64,000 bases of DNA, taken from assembly GCA_949752745.1 (NCBI GenBank), contig OX457031.1, positions 39,715,502 through 39,779,501 on the forward strand. The letters are read 5' to 3'. Positions 13,270 to 24,114 of the stretch are shown here, piece by piece. Position numbers and translations under genes: made by a program. Source of the DNA: Protula sp. h YS-2021 (taxonomy: Eukaryota > Annelida > Polychaeta > Sabellida > Serpulidae). The notes beneath the pieces were generated by a model. The model did not search any database, was not told the DNA's origin, and worked only from the letters and a program-made list of their open reading frames with translations. Each line of letters opens with the position of its first letter. The stretch's first letter is position 1.

Positions 13270-13357
<88 letters not shown>
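13270..13357. repeat. TTA then TAG microsatellite at the LINE 3' end
   Basis: About 16 ATT/TTA units pass directly into about 13 AGT/TAG units. CR1/L2 elements commonly end in short tandem repeats, so this is probably the expanded tail of the LINE. Confidence 0.85.
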
Positions 13358-13749
13358 AAATCCCGCCTTGTTTAAATAACTTTCAAATGGCTTTTATATT
13401 TGGTTATGAGCCAAAGCCGGATGGTGTGAATATCTTCAGACTTAGGCCGTGACAATTTCACTAGTAAACTGCAACAGAAAAAAACACAACAAATCCACTT
13501 TTATTTTTGAGCTCTACAAAAGTGTGGGTTGAACAGGGAAACGGAGACACTAACATCACTTGTCCGAACTAGTGAGGTGTCGAACTACACTGTGTTCACT
13601 CTCTAATCTTGAATTACACCAATAGTTCACTTTTAAAATCATAACTATGGTTATCTTTGATAGTATATCAAAGTGACTTTCCCAGATTACTAATAAACGA
13701 CGTTTGATTTTGAAAATAGCTGATACAAATATTTACTTTACAAATTCGT

Positions 13750-14260
13750 ATGAGGGGGGGGGGGGAGGGGCGGCGCAGCCTGTTGTCAAACGTGACGTGG
13801 GAGAAAGGCGATAATTTTTGGACCAGACGTCATCCGCGAGCAGTGTCAATTTGCTTAAAAGAGTTAATAATTTTCATTCAGTATTCCGCTTTTCCCACAA
13901 AAATGGGATTGTTTCAGAAGTGGTCTCTGAGGGAGACCCAAAAATTATGCTTTTCAGGTGTTTGCGGGGGGTCTGGTTGAGGGGGGGGGGGGGGTGCGGG
14001 GCTAGTGTTCGCTCTGTGCGTTTACTAACGTGTGTTCTAGTTGCTTCTGTACTCACAAATATATGTAATTAGGTGGAAGGGGATTATTTTGAAAGAAAAC
14101 TGAACACTCTGTGCCTGGGGTAAAATTCACAGGAATGTCCGCGTCTGATTGAAAAGAGGTATTTTTCAAACTGGGTGCTCCGCGTTTAGGGGTGCTTGCA
14201 AGTCATGAACACCCACAGTAACCAAGTAGATCAACAACCCCCTCCCCCCCTTCCCCCTCC
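13750..14260 (+). repeat. Family L dispersed repeat, copy 1
   Basis: It starts in a long poly-G run and contains TTTTCATTCAGTATTCCGC and GCGTTTAGGGGTGCTTGCAA, then AAGTCATGAACACCCACAGTA, and ends in a C-rich run. The same block order recurs at 38.75, 43.3, 45.1, 48.9 and 58.8 kb. A second internal poly-G run is at 13981. No coding capacity is seen, and the frames here are shadows. Confidence 0.65.
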
Positions 14261-14568
14261 GCCACGCAACCCGATGAAAAAAATGTGCCTAGTATGGCAA
14301 ACCATTTTATTTTATTTGAAACAAATGCCAAACAAGAACTACAAACATGCAGATAGCCTACTCAAATCAGCAGGACTCTGACAGACTTTGATTATAGAAA
14401 GCAAAGGAAAGGTACAGAGAGTGAACCACTTTCATCCATTTGAAAAAAGGATGGGATGAGTGTGGGGGTGGTAAGTGAATGTTCGTGAGCATGTTATAAT
14501 AATAACACAAGAACAGGTTTATTCTGTAGGGCAAATGCCGATATAGATGTAGACATAAACTAGACCGT

Positions 14569-14591
14569 TTTCGCTACCGAGTAGCGAAAAT
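14569..14591. other. Perfect short hairpin
   Basis: TTTTCGCTAC, a 3-base loop (CGA), then GTAGCGAAAA forms a 10-bp perfect stem. It lies just upstream of the satellite array. Confidence 0.6.
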
Positions 14592-14599
14592 TACACTTG

Positions 14600-15345
14600 G
14601 GGTCACAAAAATACGATTCTGAACCCTTAACCTCTTACATGTCGTCTTTTAGGCCCACAGGGTCGAAAAGAAGCTCAAAATCGTTCTATCTCTAACCATT
14701 TTCAAGACAATGGTCAACTTCCGGTTTTTGACTTTGACCATGGCCGAGGGGGTAAAGGTCATTGAGGTATCTCTTACATATCATCTTTTAGGGTCAAACA
14801 TAATCTCAAAACCTAACCGTTTTCGAAATAATGGTCAACGTCTGACTTTGAATATGTTCAAAGAGGTCAAGGTCACCGAGGTCATCGAGATAATGGCGAA
14901 CTTTCGGTTTTTTACTTTGACCATGGCTGAGCAGGTCAAGGTCACCGAGATACCTCTTACACATGGGCTTTTAGGTCCAAAAGGTCGAAAATAAGCTTAA
15001 AATCGCTCTATCTCTAACCGTTTTCGAGATAATGGCCCACTTCCGGTTTCTGACTTTGACCATGGCCGAGAAGGTCAAGGTCACCGAGGTACCTCTTACA
15101 TATGGTCTTTTGGGCCCAAAGGATAAGCTCAGAATCGCTCTATTTCTGCCTTCGAGGTAATGGCCCACTACCGATTTTTGACTTTGACCAGGGTCGAGCA
15201 GGCCAAGGTCACCGAGGTACCTCTTACATATCCTCTTTTAGGTCCTAAGAGTAGAAAATAAGCTCAAAATTGCTCTATCTTTAACCTTTTTCAAGATAAT
15301 GGTTAACTTCCTTTTTTTTAACTTTGACCATGGCCGAGGATGTCA
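14600..15345 (+). repeat. Satellite array, ~139-bp unit
   Basis: The marker CTCTTACAT recurs near 14630, 14769, 14952, 15091 and 15220, giving spacings of about 139, 183, 139 and 129. Each unit carries GCTCAAAATCGCTCTATCT, TTTTCGAGATAATGG, TGACTTTGACCATGGCCGAG and usually TCAAGGTCACCGAGGT. Single diverged relatives lie elsewhere in the window. TCAAGGTCA is the extended half-site bound by NR5A/ERR-type nuclear receptors, so the array contains several spaced matches. Whether they are used is unknown. Confidence 0.8.
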
Positions 15346-15519
15346 ATCGTTCTCTAACGTTAGGGTTAAAAAATGCAGATTTTACGACATCTAATCACCC
15401 TCTATCAGTGAGCCAAATTTCATCACTCTGTAGCGATTTGGAAAACCCAAACGCTGCATCCGGCTTAAACTTGCACACGCACGCTGTGATGGCTTTCATT
15501 GAAAATTGGGCGATCAATA

Positions 15520-15830
15520 TGTTAGGCCCGATCTGCCGATCCGTCCCATCTGCAGATGGGCCTGTCCCGTTTACGGATCGCCAAACGGGAGGCCCATCTG
15601 CAGATCGGCCTTCCATTTGGCGATCCACACATGGGACAGTCCCGTTTGCGGATTTTTAGTTGCTTCCCATCTGCAGATTAGACAGGCCCATCTGCGGATA
15701 TATTGTTAAATGAAACTTGAATAAAAAGAACCGTATTTTTGTCACCAACTTTTATTCTACGAACTACTTTGGCTATTCTGTCTTGCAAAATACAAACTAA
15801 ATTTGCTAAAAACTTTTAACAAAGTGACAC
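15520..15830 (+). mobile_element. Family I TIR element, copy 1 (left part)
   Basis: It starts TGTTAGGCCCGATCTGC and has repeated self-complementary phrases: CCCATCTGCAGATGGGCC, CCCGTTTACGGATCGCC and GGCCCATCTGCAGATCGGCC. Into the body it matches copy 2 (ATATTGTTAAATGAAACTTG and onward). The match fades near 15830, so the right half is missing. Proline/arginine-rich frames across it are only translations of the palindromes. Confidence 0.75.
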
Positions 15831-16001
15831 GAATGCAGTCACAGTTCATATATATTTCCTGCAATAATTTATTCAATAGAAAACCTGTAAACTAACCAAC
15901 TTCGAAAACATTTCCCGAGGATGCGAGGTGATCGTACGACTATAGCCGATGGGAAAGGTGGTAGTGAACGTTTCGGCAAATGTTTCGCCAAGTGTTGCCG
16001 G

Positions 16002-16633
16002 TGTGACAGTGAACATGATCCCCCAGTTATTACGCCCCCCCCCCCCCCCGAATCATGATCACTAGGGATTAGAGTCCCCCTCTAGTGTTAACGGTCCCCC
16101 CTTGATATCATGAATGTGCGTTATTTGTGGTGCCTGAACTCTGTCAAATTATAGATTTTAAATAAAGTAGGTGTAAATAAGAGTTATTTTCGTAAATTTT
16201 ATTGCAATTTCGATCATATTTATTTACATACAACAAATATAACTAGTTTTAACAAACACTGTGAAGATGCTTACATTCTATATTATTATATTGCATAGAC
16301 TGGAGTATAATGATCTGCTAGGTTACTGATATAAATGTTCTGAGTAGATTTTCTTAAATTGCCAAGTGCTTTAAGTTTCAACGAAGCACCTTTGTATGTG
16401 AGCCACTTGTATGTTTCAAGAATTCTGTTTTTACTTTGATTTTACTCACTTTCTCCATCGCTTATGTTTTCTGAATAGCGATAATTTTAAAAAAGGCACC
16501 TTATAAAGGGCAAATTTGGGTGTGGATTCCTTAGGTTTTAAATAGATTTACTCAAGATTTACTCATGCGCGATAATCCCTATATTATTGATCTCAAACAT
16601 CACATATAAGTTATGTTACAGAGTCTTACATGT
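16002..16633 (+). mobile_element. Family A TIR element, copy 1 (right end lost)
   Basis: It starts CCGG then TGTGACAGTGAACATG. Phrase repeats follow: ATCATGATCACTAGGGATTA, AGTCCCCCTCTAGTG and a long poly-C run. The body from TTGATATCATGAATGTGCG to GAGTCTTACA matches copy 2 at 47.9 kb closely. The right TIR seen in copy 2 is missing here. Confidence 0.75.
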
Positions 16634-16754
16634 GGATTCATGGAGTAACGAAAAAGATTAAGTCGGGGATTTACCAGTTACAAATTTTGGCCATCGTGTT
16701 GCATTGATCTCTTCAGATGAAAGCATATACATTTGCTGTAATTAATAATCTATT

Positions 16755-17817
16755 TGTTAGGCCCAATCCGCCGATCCGTCCCATCTGCAGATGGGCCTGT
16801 CCCGTTTACGGATCGCCAAATGGGAGGCCCATCTGCAGATCGGCCTCCCGTTTGGCGATCCACACATGGGACAGTCCCGTTAGCGGATTTTTAGTTGCTT
16901 TCCATCTGCAGATCGGACAGGTCCATCTGCGGATATATTGTTAAATGAAACTTGAATAAAAAGAAACGTATTTTTTGTCAGCAACTTTTATTCTATGAAC
17001 TACTTTGGCTGTTCTAACTTGAAAAACACAAACCAAAGAAGTGACAGCTTTAGAAGGGATAACAAGCTCATCTGTTACCCCCAAAGAAACAACGTCCATA
17101 ATCTGGAATCTTGCTCTTAACATAGTGCTTGAAATGAGCGTCAACATCTTTTTCGGGATTTTCTAAATGGCTAATAATTTGGTTGAATTTCTCATCACTT
17201 AATAAAACCGAACGATTACTTACTAAAATTTTCTGTATATGACTATCAGCTTTAGACCGATTACTCTCAGAGTCTTTCATTTTAAAGGTTTATTATTCAG
17301 CTATCCTTTTTATCTCCATAAAATAATATCACTTTTTCCATGTGATCAGTAGCTTAATATACAGTTTGGGTGACACCTCGAGACAATAGGGATTAATTGT
17401 TGTGCACACTTTGTCGAAATTTGTTCGTCTAGATTAGGGCATAAGGTGCTTAATCTCTGCTTCTCGTTCGGATCACTGTTTGCAGAGGACAGGCAGCTTA
17501 GACACAGATTCAAATATATTGGATTTTCCTTTGATTTTGAGGAGAAATGGATGACAGAGATGGAAATGTATGGAATATTTCTTTGATTTTGAGTAGAAAT
17601 GGGTGATCGGGATCGAAATGTATTGAATATTTCTTTGATTTTGAGTAGAAGAGCAAGAATTTAATTTATTCTAAAGAAAAAAAATCCGCAAACGGGACTG
17701 TCCTATCTGTGGATCGCGAAACGGGAGGCCGATCTGCAGATGGGCCTCCCGTTTGACGATCCGTAAACGGGACAGGCCCATCTGCAGATGGGACTGATCA
17801 GCAGATGGGGCAAAACA
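16755..17817. mobile_element. Family I TIR element, copy 2 (complete)
   Basis: The left end begins TGTTAGGCCCAATCCGC, and the right end, reverse-complemented, begins TGTTTTGCCCCATCTGC. The inverted repeats run about 130 bp and contain CCCATCTGCAGATGGGCC, CCCGTTTACGGATCG and GGCCCATCTGCAGATCGGCC in the same order. A possible 4-bp duplication, TATT, flanks the element at 16751-16754 and 17818-17821. The 0.8-kb interior has no recognisable coding region and is shared with copy 3. Superfamily unknown. Confidence 0.8.
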
Positions 17818-17998
17818 TATTCATTCCAAATCTTCTGTGAGATTCGGGAGGGGATAGTATCACTTTTAATTACATTTCATTGCATCGCTCATTGGTATGA
17901 TGAAAGCGTTTGAAAGTAATTTTGGTTAGAAAATTTGGCCAATTAGTAAATTCGCAAGATCTCTGAATTTAGTTCCATATTCCTACCTATTTTTAAGT

Positions 17999-18741
17999 TT
18001 GGGGGGACCATTTTTCCTAAGCGATTATGGTCTCCCGGTGTAATGAAACGTTTCGACCCACAAACAAATCGACCCCCCCCCCCGGTCGATTTGTTTTAAA
18101 ACAAACCGACTCCCCGTTCGATTTGTTTTGGGAAAGCGCACCATAACAAACAGACCTCCCCTATAATAAAACGACCCCCTCCAAATAATCATGTTTAAAT
18201 ATACAATGGGAGTAAAAAAAGGTGCACATGGTTTTTAAATACTATTTCAAGCATTATCTACCTCTTGATGTAGAAATTTATTATTTTGAGCCTTTGAAAT
18301 GCCATTATTGAGCTTGGACAGATTTTTTGGTGACTGTATGTTAGTGGTGTTGGAAGTGTTTTCGTGTTTGAAAATGTAGATGTTAATTGCTAAATAAATT
18401 GTTATTCATGGATATAGTTTTTATTTCAATTAAAGAAACTAATAAGGTGGCCATATGTGGAAAGATATAAAGAAATCAACAAGAAATAAGAGGATTAAAA
18501 CATTTCAGGTGGGGTCTGTTTGTTTTAAAACAAATCGACCGGGGGGCCTGTTTGTTTTAAAACAAATCGACCGGGGGATCGATTTATTTTGGGGGTCAAA
18601 ACGTTTCCTTACACCGGGGGACCGTGTTCACTAGAGGGGGACGATATTCACTAGTGACTGTGGTCCGTGGGGGGACCGTGATTCCTAGGAATGAGGTTTC
18701 AGGCCGGACCATAATCACGGGGGACCACAATCGCTGGGACA
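17999..18741. mobile_element. Family A element, copy 3, interrupted by B
   Basis: The right arm (18618-18741) carries GGACCGTGTTCACTAGAGG, then GGCCGGACCATAATCACG, then GGGGGACCACAATC, and ends GGGACA followed by CCGG. This is the same as the right TIR of copy 2. A short left arm (AGCGATTATGGTCTC) precedes the inserted element B. The outer left terminus cannot be placed, so copy 3 is probably truncated. Confidence 0.6.
18039..18613. mobile_element. Family B TIR element (complete, nested in A)
   Basis: It starts TGTAATGAAACGTTTCGACC and ends with the complement of TGTAAGGAAACGTTTTGACC, each flanked by CCGG (18035-18038 and 18614-18617). Inside both ends the palindromic phrase GATTTGTTTTAAAACAAA is repeated next to poly-C or poly-G runs. 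The ~300-bp core recurs inverted at 56.6-56.9 kb. No open frame of note. Removing it with one CCGG rejoins family A sequence. Confidence 0.85.
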
Positions 18742-18767
18742 CCGGGGTAGATATACTTCTGTGCACA

Positions 18768-19457
18768 TGAATTTCTCATCAGTTAAGAATTTTCTGTATA
18801 TGACTATCAACTTTAGACTGGTTACTCTCAGAGTCTTCCATTTTAAAAGTTTATCATTCATTTTTGTGACCATAAAATAATGTAACTTTTTCCATGCGAT
18901 CAGTAGCTTAATATAGAATTCGGGTGACATCTCGAGACAATAGGGATTAATTCTTGTTCGTCTAGATTAGGGTATCAGGTGCTTAATCTCGGCTACTCGT
19001 TCTCGATTACTGTCTGCAGAGGACAGGCAGCTTAGACACAAATTCAAATATATTGGATTTTCCTTTGATTTTGAGTAGAAATGGATGACAGAGATGGAAA
19101 TGTATGGAATATTTCTTTGATTTTGAGTAGAAATGGGTGACCGGAATTGAAATGCATTGAATATTTCTTTGATTTTGAGTAGAAGAGCAAGAAAGTAATT
19201 TATTCTAAAAGAAAACAGTCGTTTTATCGGAAAGAAAGATGGCTGAAAGTAAACGAAATAGCATTTTATGTAATAGATATATTTAAAACTTTTTTAAATT
19301 ACTTTCTTGGGAGTTACTAAAATATCCGCAGATAGGAATGTCCCATGTGTGGATCCCCAAACGGGAGGCCGATCTGCAGATGGACCTCCCGGTTGGCAAA
19401 CCGTAAACGGGACAGGCCCATCTGCAGGTGTGACTGATCAGCAGATCGGGCCCAACA
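18768..19457 (+). mobile_element. Family I TIR element, copy 3 (left part lost)
   Basis: The interior from TTTCTCATCAGTTAAG onward repeats 17185-17680 of copy 2, including the CTCGAGACAATAGGGATTAA block. The right TIR ends GATCGGGCCCAACA. The left TIR is missing, and family A copy 3 lies directly at the break. Confidence 0.7.
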
Positions 19458-20763
19458 AATACACCGAGGCTGATATCAGCCAGTTTAAACTACTGCTCTC
19501 AGCTTCTTGTCTCCGGTTTCGCAAATTTGTTTTGTCGTTTCTTAAATGACAAATTAAGCGAGTTAAAAAGCACAAGAGGATCAACTAGAGATACTGAAGT
19601 TTATCATATTTAAATTTCATCTTTCTGGCCCTAACGGCCTCTGACTAGTTCCACGGACAAACTAAAAAAAACGGAAAAAATATGCCACAACTACGGCTAA
19701 AATTTTCGTACAAATTCAATACACTAGGGGATTTGGCAGATCCCAAAGTGAAATAACTAACGATACGTTTAATTGCTTGTCATGTGTTTGTAATTGAAGT
19801 TGTGATCTCTGAATGAAACAGAATACACTTCCAGCTGACGTACACAAAAGCCAAATGGAAATGGGCAAAATGAAATCCAGGCTAAATGATAACAGAGGAA
19901 ATGGCAAAATACTAATTCCGAGAAATTATATGATCAAAAAGTAAAAAAGAAAAGTCAACACTGTATTATATTATTTTATCTTACCTGTACATACATTCTT
20001 AATTCCTTGTAAGTAGGAACTAAAGTGTGTTTCAAGATAACCTAAGGGTATAATTGGTACTTTAGTGGACCAATGCAGTGCCACTGGGCAAGAAGGGGCA
20101 TTATATTGCATCTGTTACCTTCATTCAGAATGGCTCTTGGGCGGTCATTTCATTCTGTTACGGATCAATAAAAATTAGAAACGTCATCACTGGGATAAGC
20201 GAATGACCGATAGCAGATTCTATCACATCAATAGACTATATAACAAGATTTCAAGTTTCGATAATTAGGCACTTTTTGGCATGTGCCAAATTGAGTTGTT
20301 TTCTTTACTGTATCTAAAGCCCAACGAGAATTCTTGAAGGTTTCAGAGTGAGCTAAGAAGTAAAGGTTTAGTCCTGAAATAGGTTTCTCTAGGTTTCCTA
20401 CACCTTGCTGGCCCGATAGGGTTAAAGCTTGTCTCTAGCTTCATTTAGCTCACACTTTAAAGTTGCGAGATTTTTAATGTAAACTAAGCCAAAATATTTT
20501 ATGAATTTGAATTTCATACTTTCTTGCTTGTGTATACACCATAAATAATTCCAAACATTAAACAGTGGCAGATTTCAATTTTTATGATTTTACATTTAAC
20601 ACACTTTCAGGGAAATTGCATAGTAGTTTCGAAAGAATGAAAATAACAATGCTTATGAGGTGTTATGAAAAGAGTACTCCTGAAAAGAACAGATTTGTTT
20701 TATAAAAGTGCAGTTGTACTGAGTGGATAAGAGGCGCTATCAGGATAAAAAAAAAGCCAAGTA
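19458..20763. other. No supported feature
   Basis: AT-rich sequence. The short frames at 19716-19907 and 20723-20956 have no recognisable motif, and the second runs into the Tigger-like element. Confidence 0.45.
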
Positions 20764-21959
20764 CAGTAAAACCTCATTCTGGACAAAGCCTGAAATACCG
20801 GGCAACTGCCAATACCGGACAAGAATTCTCAGTCCCGTTTTCCCCATTGGTTTACATATTGAAGCAACCTCTAAATTCTTGACACCTGCCCATTTCCGGA
20901 CACCGGACAACGTGATGAGCACTGATTGGAGCTTTCACTGTTTAAAGACCCCCTAAAATACCGGACAAGGGTGTTGCATGGATGCTGTTTACCTGCCAAA
21001 GCGCGGCATGTGTACTCATGTCGCAGCACCCCATTGTTGGTTTTGAGTATTTGTGGTTGCATATTTGCCCTTATGTCTGCACACCATTGTCATTCCTGAG
21101 TATTTGCTGTGGCGTTATCGGAGTTTGTGCTTAATCCCCATGTGCATCTATACACATGTGCCAGAATGTTTGGTATTTAAACCTGCTATTTTTCCCATCA
21201 AGTTATTATCAGTAAATTTTAACTGAAATGTAGATGACATAAATAAACGAAGCTGACTAATAAAAGAAAGAGAAACGAATTAACTCTTGGTGATAAAGTC
21301 AAATTAATAAAATCTAGCAGTGGGAAAAACAGTCTGAAAACTGGCTGAAGAATTCGGATTGGGGAAAAGCACAGTTTCAGACATTTTGAAAAAGAAAGAA
21401 ATTTTGTTAAAAGAGTACGAGGAGTGTGACAATGCGAGAGTGAAGCGCCCCTGTTTCCGAACAGGTAGCGAGAAACTCAATACAACTGCATACGCAGAGT
21501 TTATCCGTGTCCGGAGCCATAACGATCCTGTGTCTGAACTCCTCTTGCAAGAAATAGCATTATTTTTTGCAAAAGAGTTAGGCCTTACTGATTTCAAAGC
21601 GTCAACTGGATGGCTCGATAACTTCAGAAAACGATATGACATTCGATTTTAACCATTATCTGGTGAAGGCGCAAGTGTAAATGTAGAAATTGTTGAAAAT
21701 TGCTGTTATTGTAAACGTGATAAAAACTTGTTTGAGTTAAAAGGTAAATGCTTGCATGTTTCGAAGAACATTGTGACAGGCATTGCTATGTTTATTTGAA
21801 TAAAACATTGGTTTATTGAAATGCGTCTTATTTTCCTTCAAATGACCAAAAAAATTAAGTAAAATCACCCGACCGCTGAAATATCGGGCACCTCTATATA
21901 CCGGACAAAATCCGCTAGTCCCCCCCCCCCTCGTTGTCCGGTGTAGGCAGGTTTTACTG
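20764..21959 (+). mobile_element. Tigger/pogo-like DNA transposon, short derivative
   Basis: The ends are CAGTAAAACCTC (20764) and its near complement GGTTTTACTG (to 21959), with TA on both sides, as expected for pogo/Tigger. Inner repeats of ACCGGAC/GTCCGG occur near both ends. It encodes only the N-terminal DNA-binding region of the transposase. At about 1.2 kb it is well short of full-length Tigger elements (2-3 kb), and the DDE domain is absent. Confidence 0.85.
21260..21652 (+). pseudogene. Tigger transposase DNA-binding part (CENP-B type)
   Basis: The reading starts near RNELTLGDKVKLIK, the first helix-turn-helix of CENP-B-type proteins. It needs one frameshift around 21335 to reach KLAEEFGLGKSTVSDILKKK. 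The downstream frame then ends GLTDFKASTGWLDNFRKRY, which matches the second CENP-B helix-turn-helix (ASxGWLxxFxKR). A stop follows at about 21650, before any DDE catalytic block. No activity is expected. Confidence 0.8.
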
Positions 21960-21994
21960 TATAAAATAATAGTCTGGATACGGTGGTAAAGGCA

Positions 21995-22261
21995 CTACAG
22001 GAAGTCTTTCCCGGTTGTGCAGATAGCGTTGTTTAATGTAATAGAATATCTTCTCTTCTTAGATAATAAGGCTGCCAGCAGTGAGTTCAGATATCCTATA
22101 ACGTTATCGTCAACTTGGTATTCTGCTTTATTCGTGGCTTCCAAGGGCTGGCTCGAGTCAAAGTTTGGAATATCCACATTTACATTCATTTTTTGGATAT
22201 CGTTTTGCCAGGATTTGCTACTTTCAACTTCCTTTCCTAAACGGCTAATTCCAAATCTCAC
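21995..22261 (-). CDS. Unrecognised 88-codon open frame
   Basis: On the minus strand this frame is open from an in-frame stop near 22275 to a TAG at 21995. It has a balanced composition, including NVDIPNFDSSQPLEATNKAE and NVIGYLNSLLAALLSKKRR. There is no in-frame ATG near its start, and the apparent first codon is GTG. If real it is therefore an internal or terminal exon or a decayed gene. The plus strand is also open over most of this stretch, which lowers confidence. It lies 35 bases outside the Tigger right end. Function unknown. Confidence 0.25.
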   Translation of the reverse strand: MRFGISRLGKEVESSKSWQNDIQKMNVNVDIPNFDSSQPLEATNKAEYQVDDNVIGYLNSLLAALLSKKRRYSITLNNAICTTGKDFL

Positions 22262-22289
22262 ATAGCGGAAATGCTATAGTGACTTAAAC

Positions 22290-23030
22290 AATAAAAACAG
22301 TTGCCTGTCCCTGAATAAAAATCAACACAACTGTTAGTTTACATAAATAAACACAACAAAAATAGGAAAATACGATAAGAACCTGTTTTGTGACAGTTTA
22401 CGTCTACACGCTGAAGGATGGGGGAGGGGAGGGAGGCGGGATGGGGGTAGAGGGGCAGGGGCAGGGCAGAAAAAAATACGGGGACAGAGAAGGGGGTTTA
22501 AAATACAACTACTGATAAACCCAGGTGCAAGACACTCTCATTAGTTCGGGAGGTCACACCTCCTGATTTCGAATAAACCAGTTGTCTGTTCCCGAACAAA
22601 AAATTTCACACAAGTTTGGTCATTCTGATGTAAAAAAGCAAAAAAATAAATAAAATACGTAAAGGATCTCGGCTGTGGAGTCGTGCAGCCTCAGGCTAAA
22701 AGAATTTCACAAATAACGCTTTGGCACAGCAACAAAAAAAGAAAATATCGCAGCTAAAACTGTTTATATCCAAATATTTTCATTTCTTGGGTACAATACA
22801 ACTTGAAAAATATCGACCGATCCTGGAAAATAATTTGCTTAATTCGAAAAGATTGGTGGATAATTTTTGTTATTCTCGAGGGGGAGGGGTTGAAAAAGAA
22901 CCCTACAAATTAACCCCCCCCCCCCCCCCCCCCAGCACAGGACTCCCTTTACTGCTTCGGAAGGTCGCACCTTACAAGGAAAACACATTGATCTCAAGCA
23001 GAGGAGGAAATGAGAGACTGACCTATTCTT
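22290..23030. repeat. Diverged direct repeats with G-rich and C-rich runs
   Basis: CAGTTGCCTGTCCCTGAATAA at about 22297 resembles CAGTTGTCTGTTCCCGAACAA at about 22580. TTCGGGAGGTCACACCTCC at about 22545 resembles TTCGGAAGGTCGCACCTTAC at about 22957. Between them are a GGGGA-rich stretch (22420-22500) and a 20-base poly-C run (22915). This may be a decayed pair of repeat copies. No family is recognised. Confidence 0.4.
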
Positions 23031-23032
23031 GA

Positions 23033-23710
23033 TTACCTCGAATCAAGAGAAGCTGAAATGAAAAAAAAAAATCTGCAAAAGGAATAACATCTGTGTGCTT
23101 GAAATGTGGCCCGAAGTGACGTTTCCATACTGGAGAAACGAGTGTGTACTCGTCTGACCTTCAATCCACAGCCGTGGGTTTTTTTTCCTGCCGCGTTCCT
23201 CAAAGTTTGACGTAGAGTAGCACCAAAACATACCACTTTCCAACTTTGCTTTCCTGTACATAGCCACAGGCAACAGCAAAATAAATATCTTATTGTTGTA
23301 AAACAAAGCAAATCGATACACCAGTCTCTGTACGTTTAACCTTTCTTTGAATTCCAAAGTGCACTTTCCCATGTATCTTTTCCAACTTTAATGAAAATTT
23401 ACCGCAATGTTGGGCTTTTTCCTTTTTAAAATAAGGCCATTCAATTTAGAATCGTTTTATTAAATATGTGCAACCACCTGAAAAAACACAAGTGTGTGGA
23501 ACGATCGATTTATTGAACACGATAAACAAATCGAAAACCAGATCGAGAAGTGAGATATTTTCAGTTAAAAATGGCTAAATATAAGACATAAAAAATAAAT
23601 CTATTATAAATCTATTATCTATATTTATAATCTATTATAAATATTTCCAGGCCTTTCCATATTTATACAGTATTCGTACAGGATATACTGAAACACCTGT
23701 GAATACTTAA
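23033..23710. other. No supported feature
   Basis: Overlapping minus-strand frames at 23033-23372 have no recognisable motif. Their N-terminal parts overlap each other in different frames, and codon use gives no support. Confidence 0.4.
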
Positions 23711-23711
23711 G

Positions 23712-24110
23712 CCCGAAAATTATAATTTGCAGAACGGAACGAAACGAGAAAAATCGGTTGAAGTGCAAATTTTTAAATTAGTTTCTCTTTTTATTTATTG
23801 ATTTATTTATTTATTTTTGCTTGTTATCTGACATTCCTTACGTAAAGCATTTTCTTGAAGATAACTTACGCCTACAAGCGCTTTGTTTTTTTAATGATGT
23901 GATTGAAAATAAGTATATGAAATCCAAAACGTAAGCATGACTTAATGCATAAATGGTATACATTTTCTGCCAAATAATTGTTGGTCGTTCATCATTTTAA
24001 ATATTTCATACCGAGATTTAGAATGATTCCGCTTCGTTCCGCAAAATATAAACAGCCTGCTTCGAAAATTATAATTTGCGGAGCGGAACGAAACAAGAAA
24101 GACATTGATT
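23712..24110 (+). repeat. ~346-bp direct repeat (R), copies 1 and 2
   Basis: CGAAAATTATAATTTGCAGA plus ACGGAACGAAACGAG at 23715 recurs at about 24062 as CGAAAATTATAATTTGCGGA plus GCGGAACGAAACAAG. A diverged third block at 25385-25620 carries ATTCCGCAAAATATAAATAG and GGAAATTACAATTTGC. These are dispersed or tandem copies of an unnamed repeat. Confidence 0.6.
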
Positions 24111-24114
24111 GAAG

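Noticed and set aside
15395..16944. Pro/Arg/Cys-rich frames that look like a repeated protein family
   Set aside because: They are the palindromic TIR phrases of family I read as protein, and both strands are open for the same reason.
21304..21642. A 112-codon minus-strand frame
   Set aside because: Antisense shadow of the Tigger DNA-binding region on the plus strand.
21936..21946. CCGGTGTA as another family A-F terminus
   Set aside because: It lies inside the right end of the Tigger-like element as part of its GTCCGG repeat, with no partner end.
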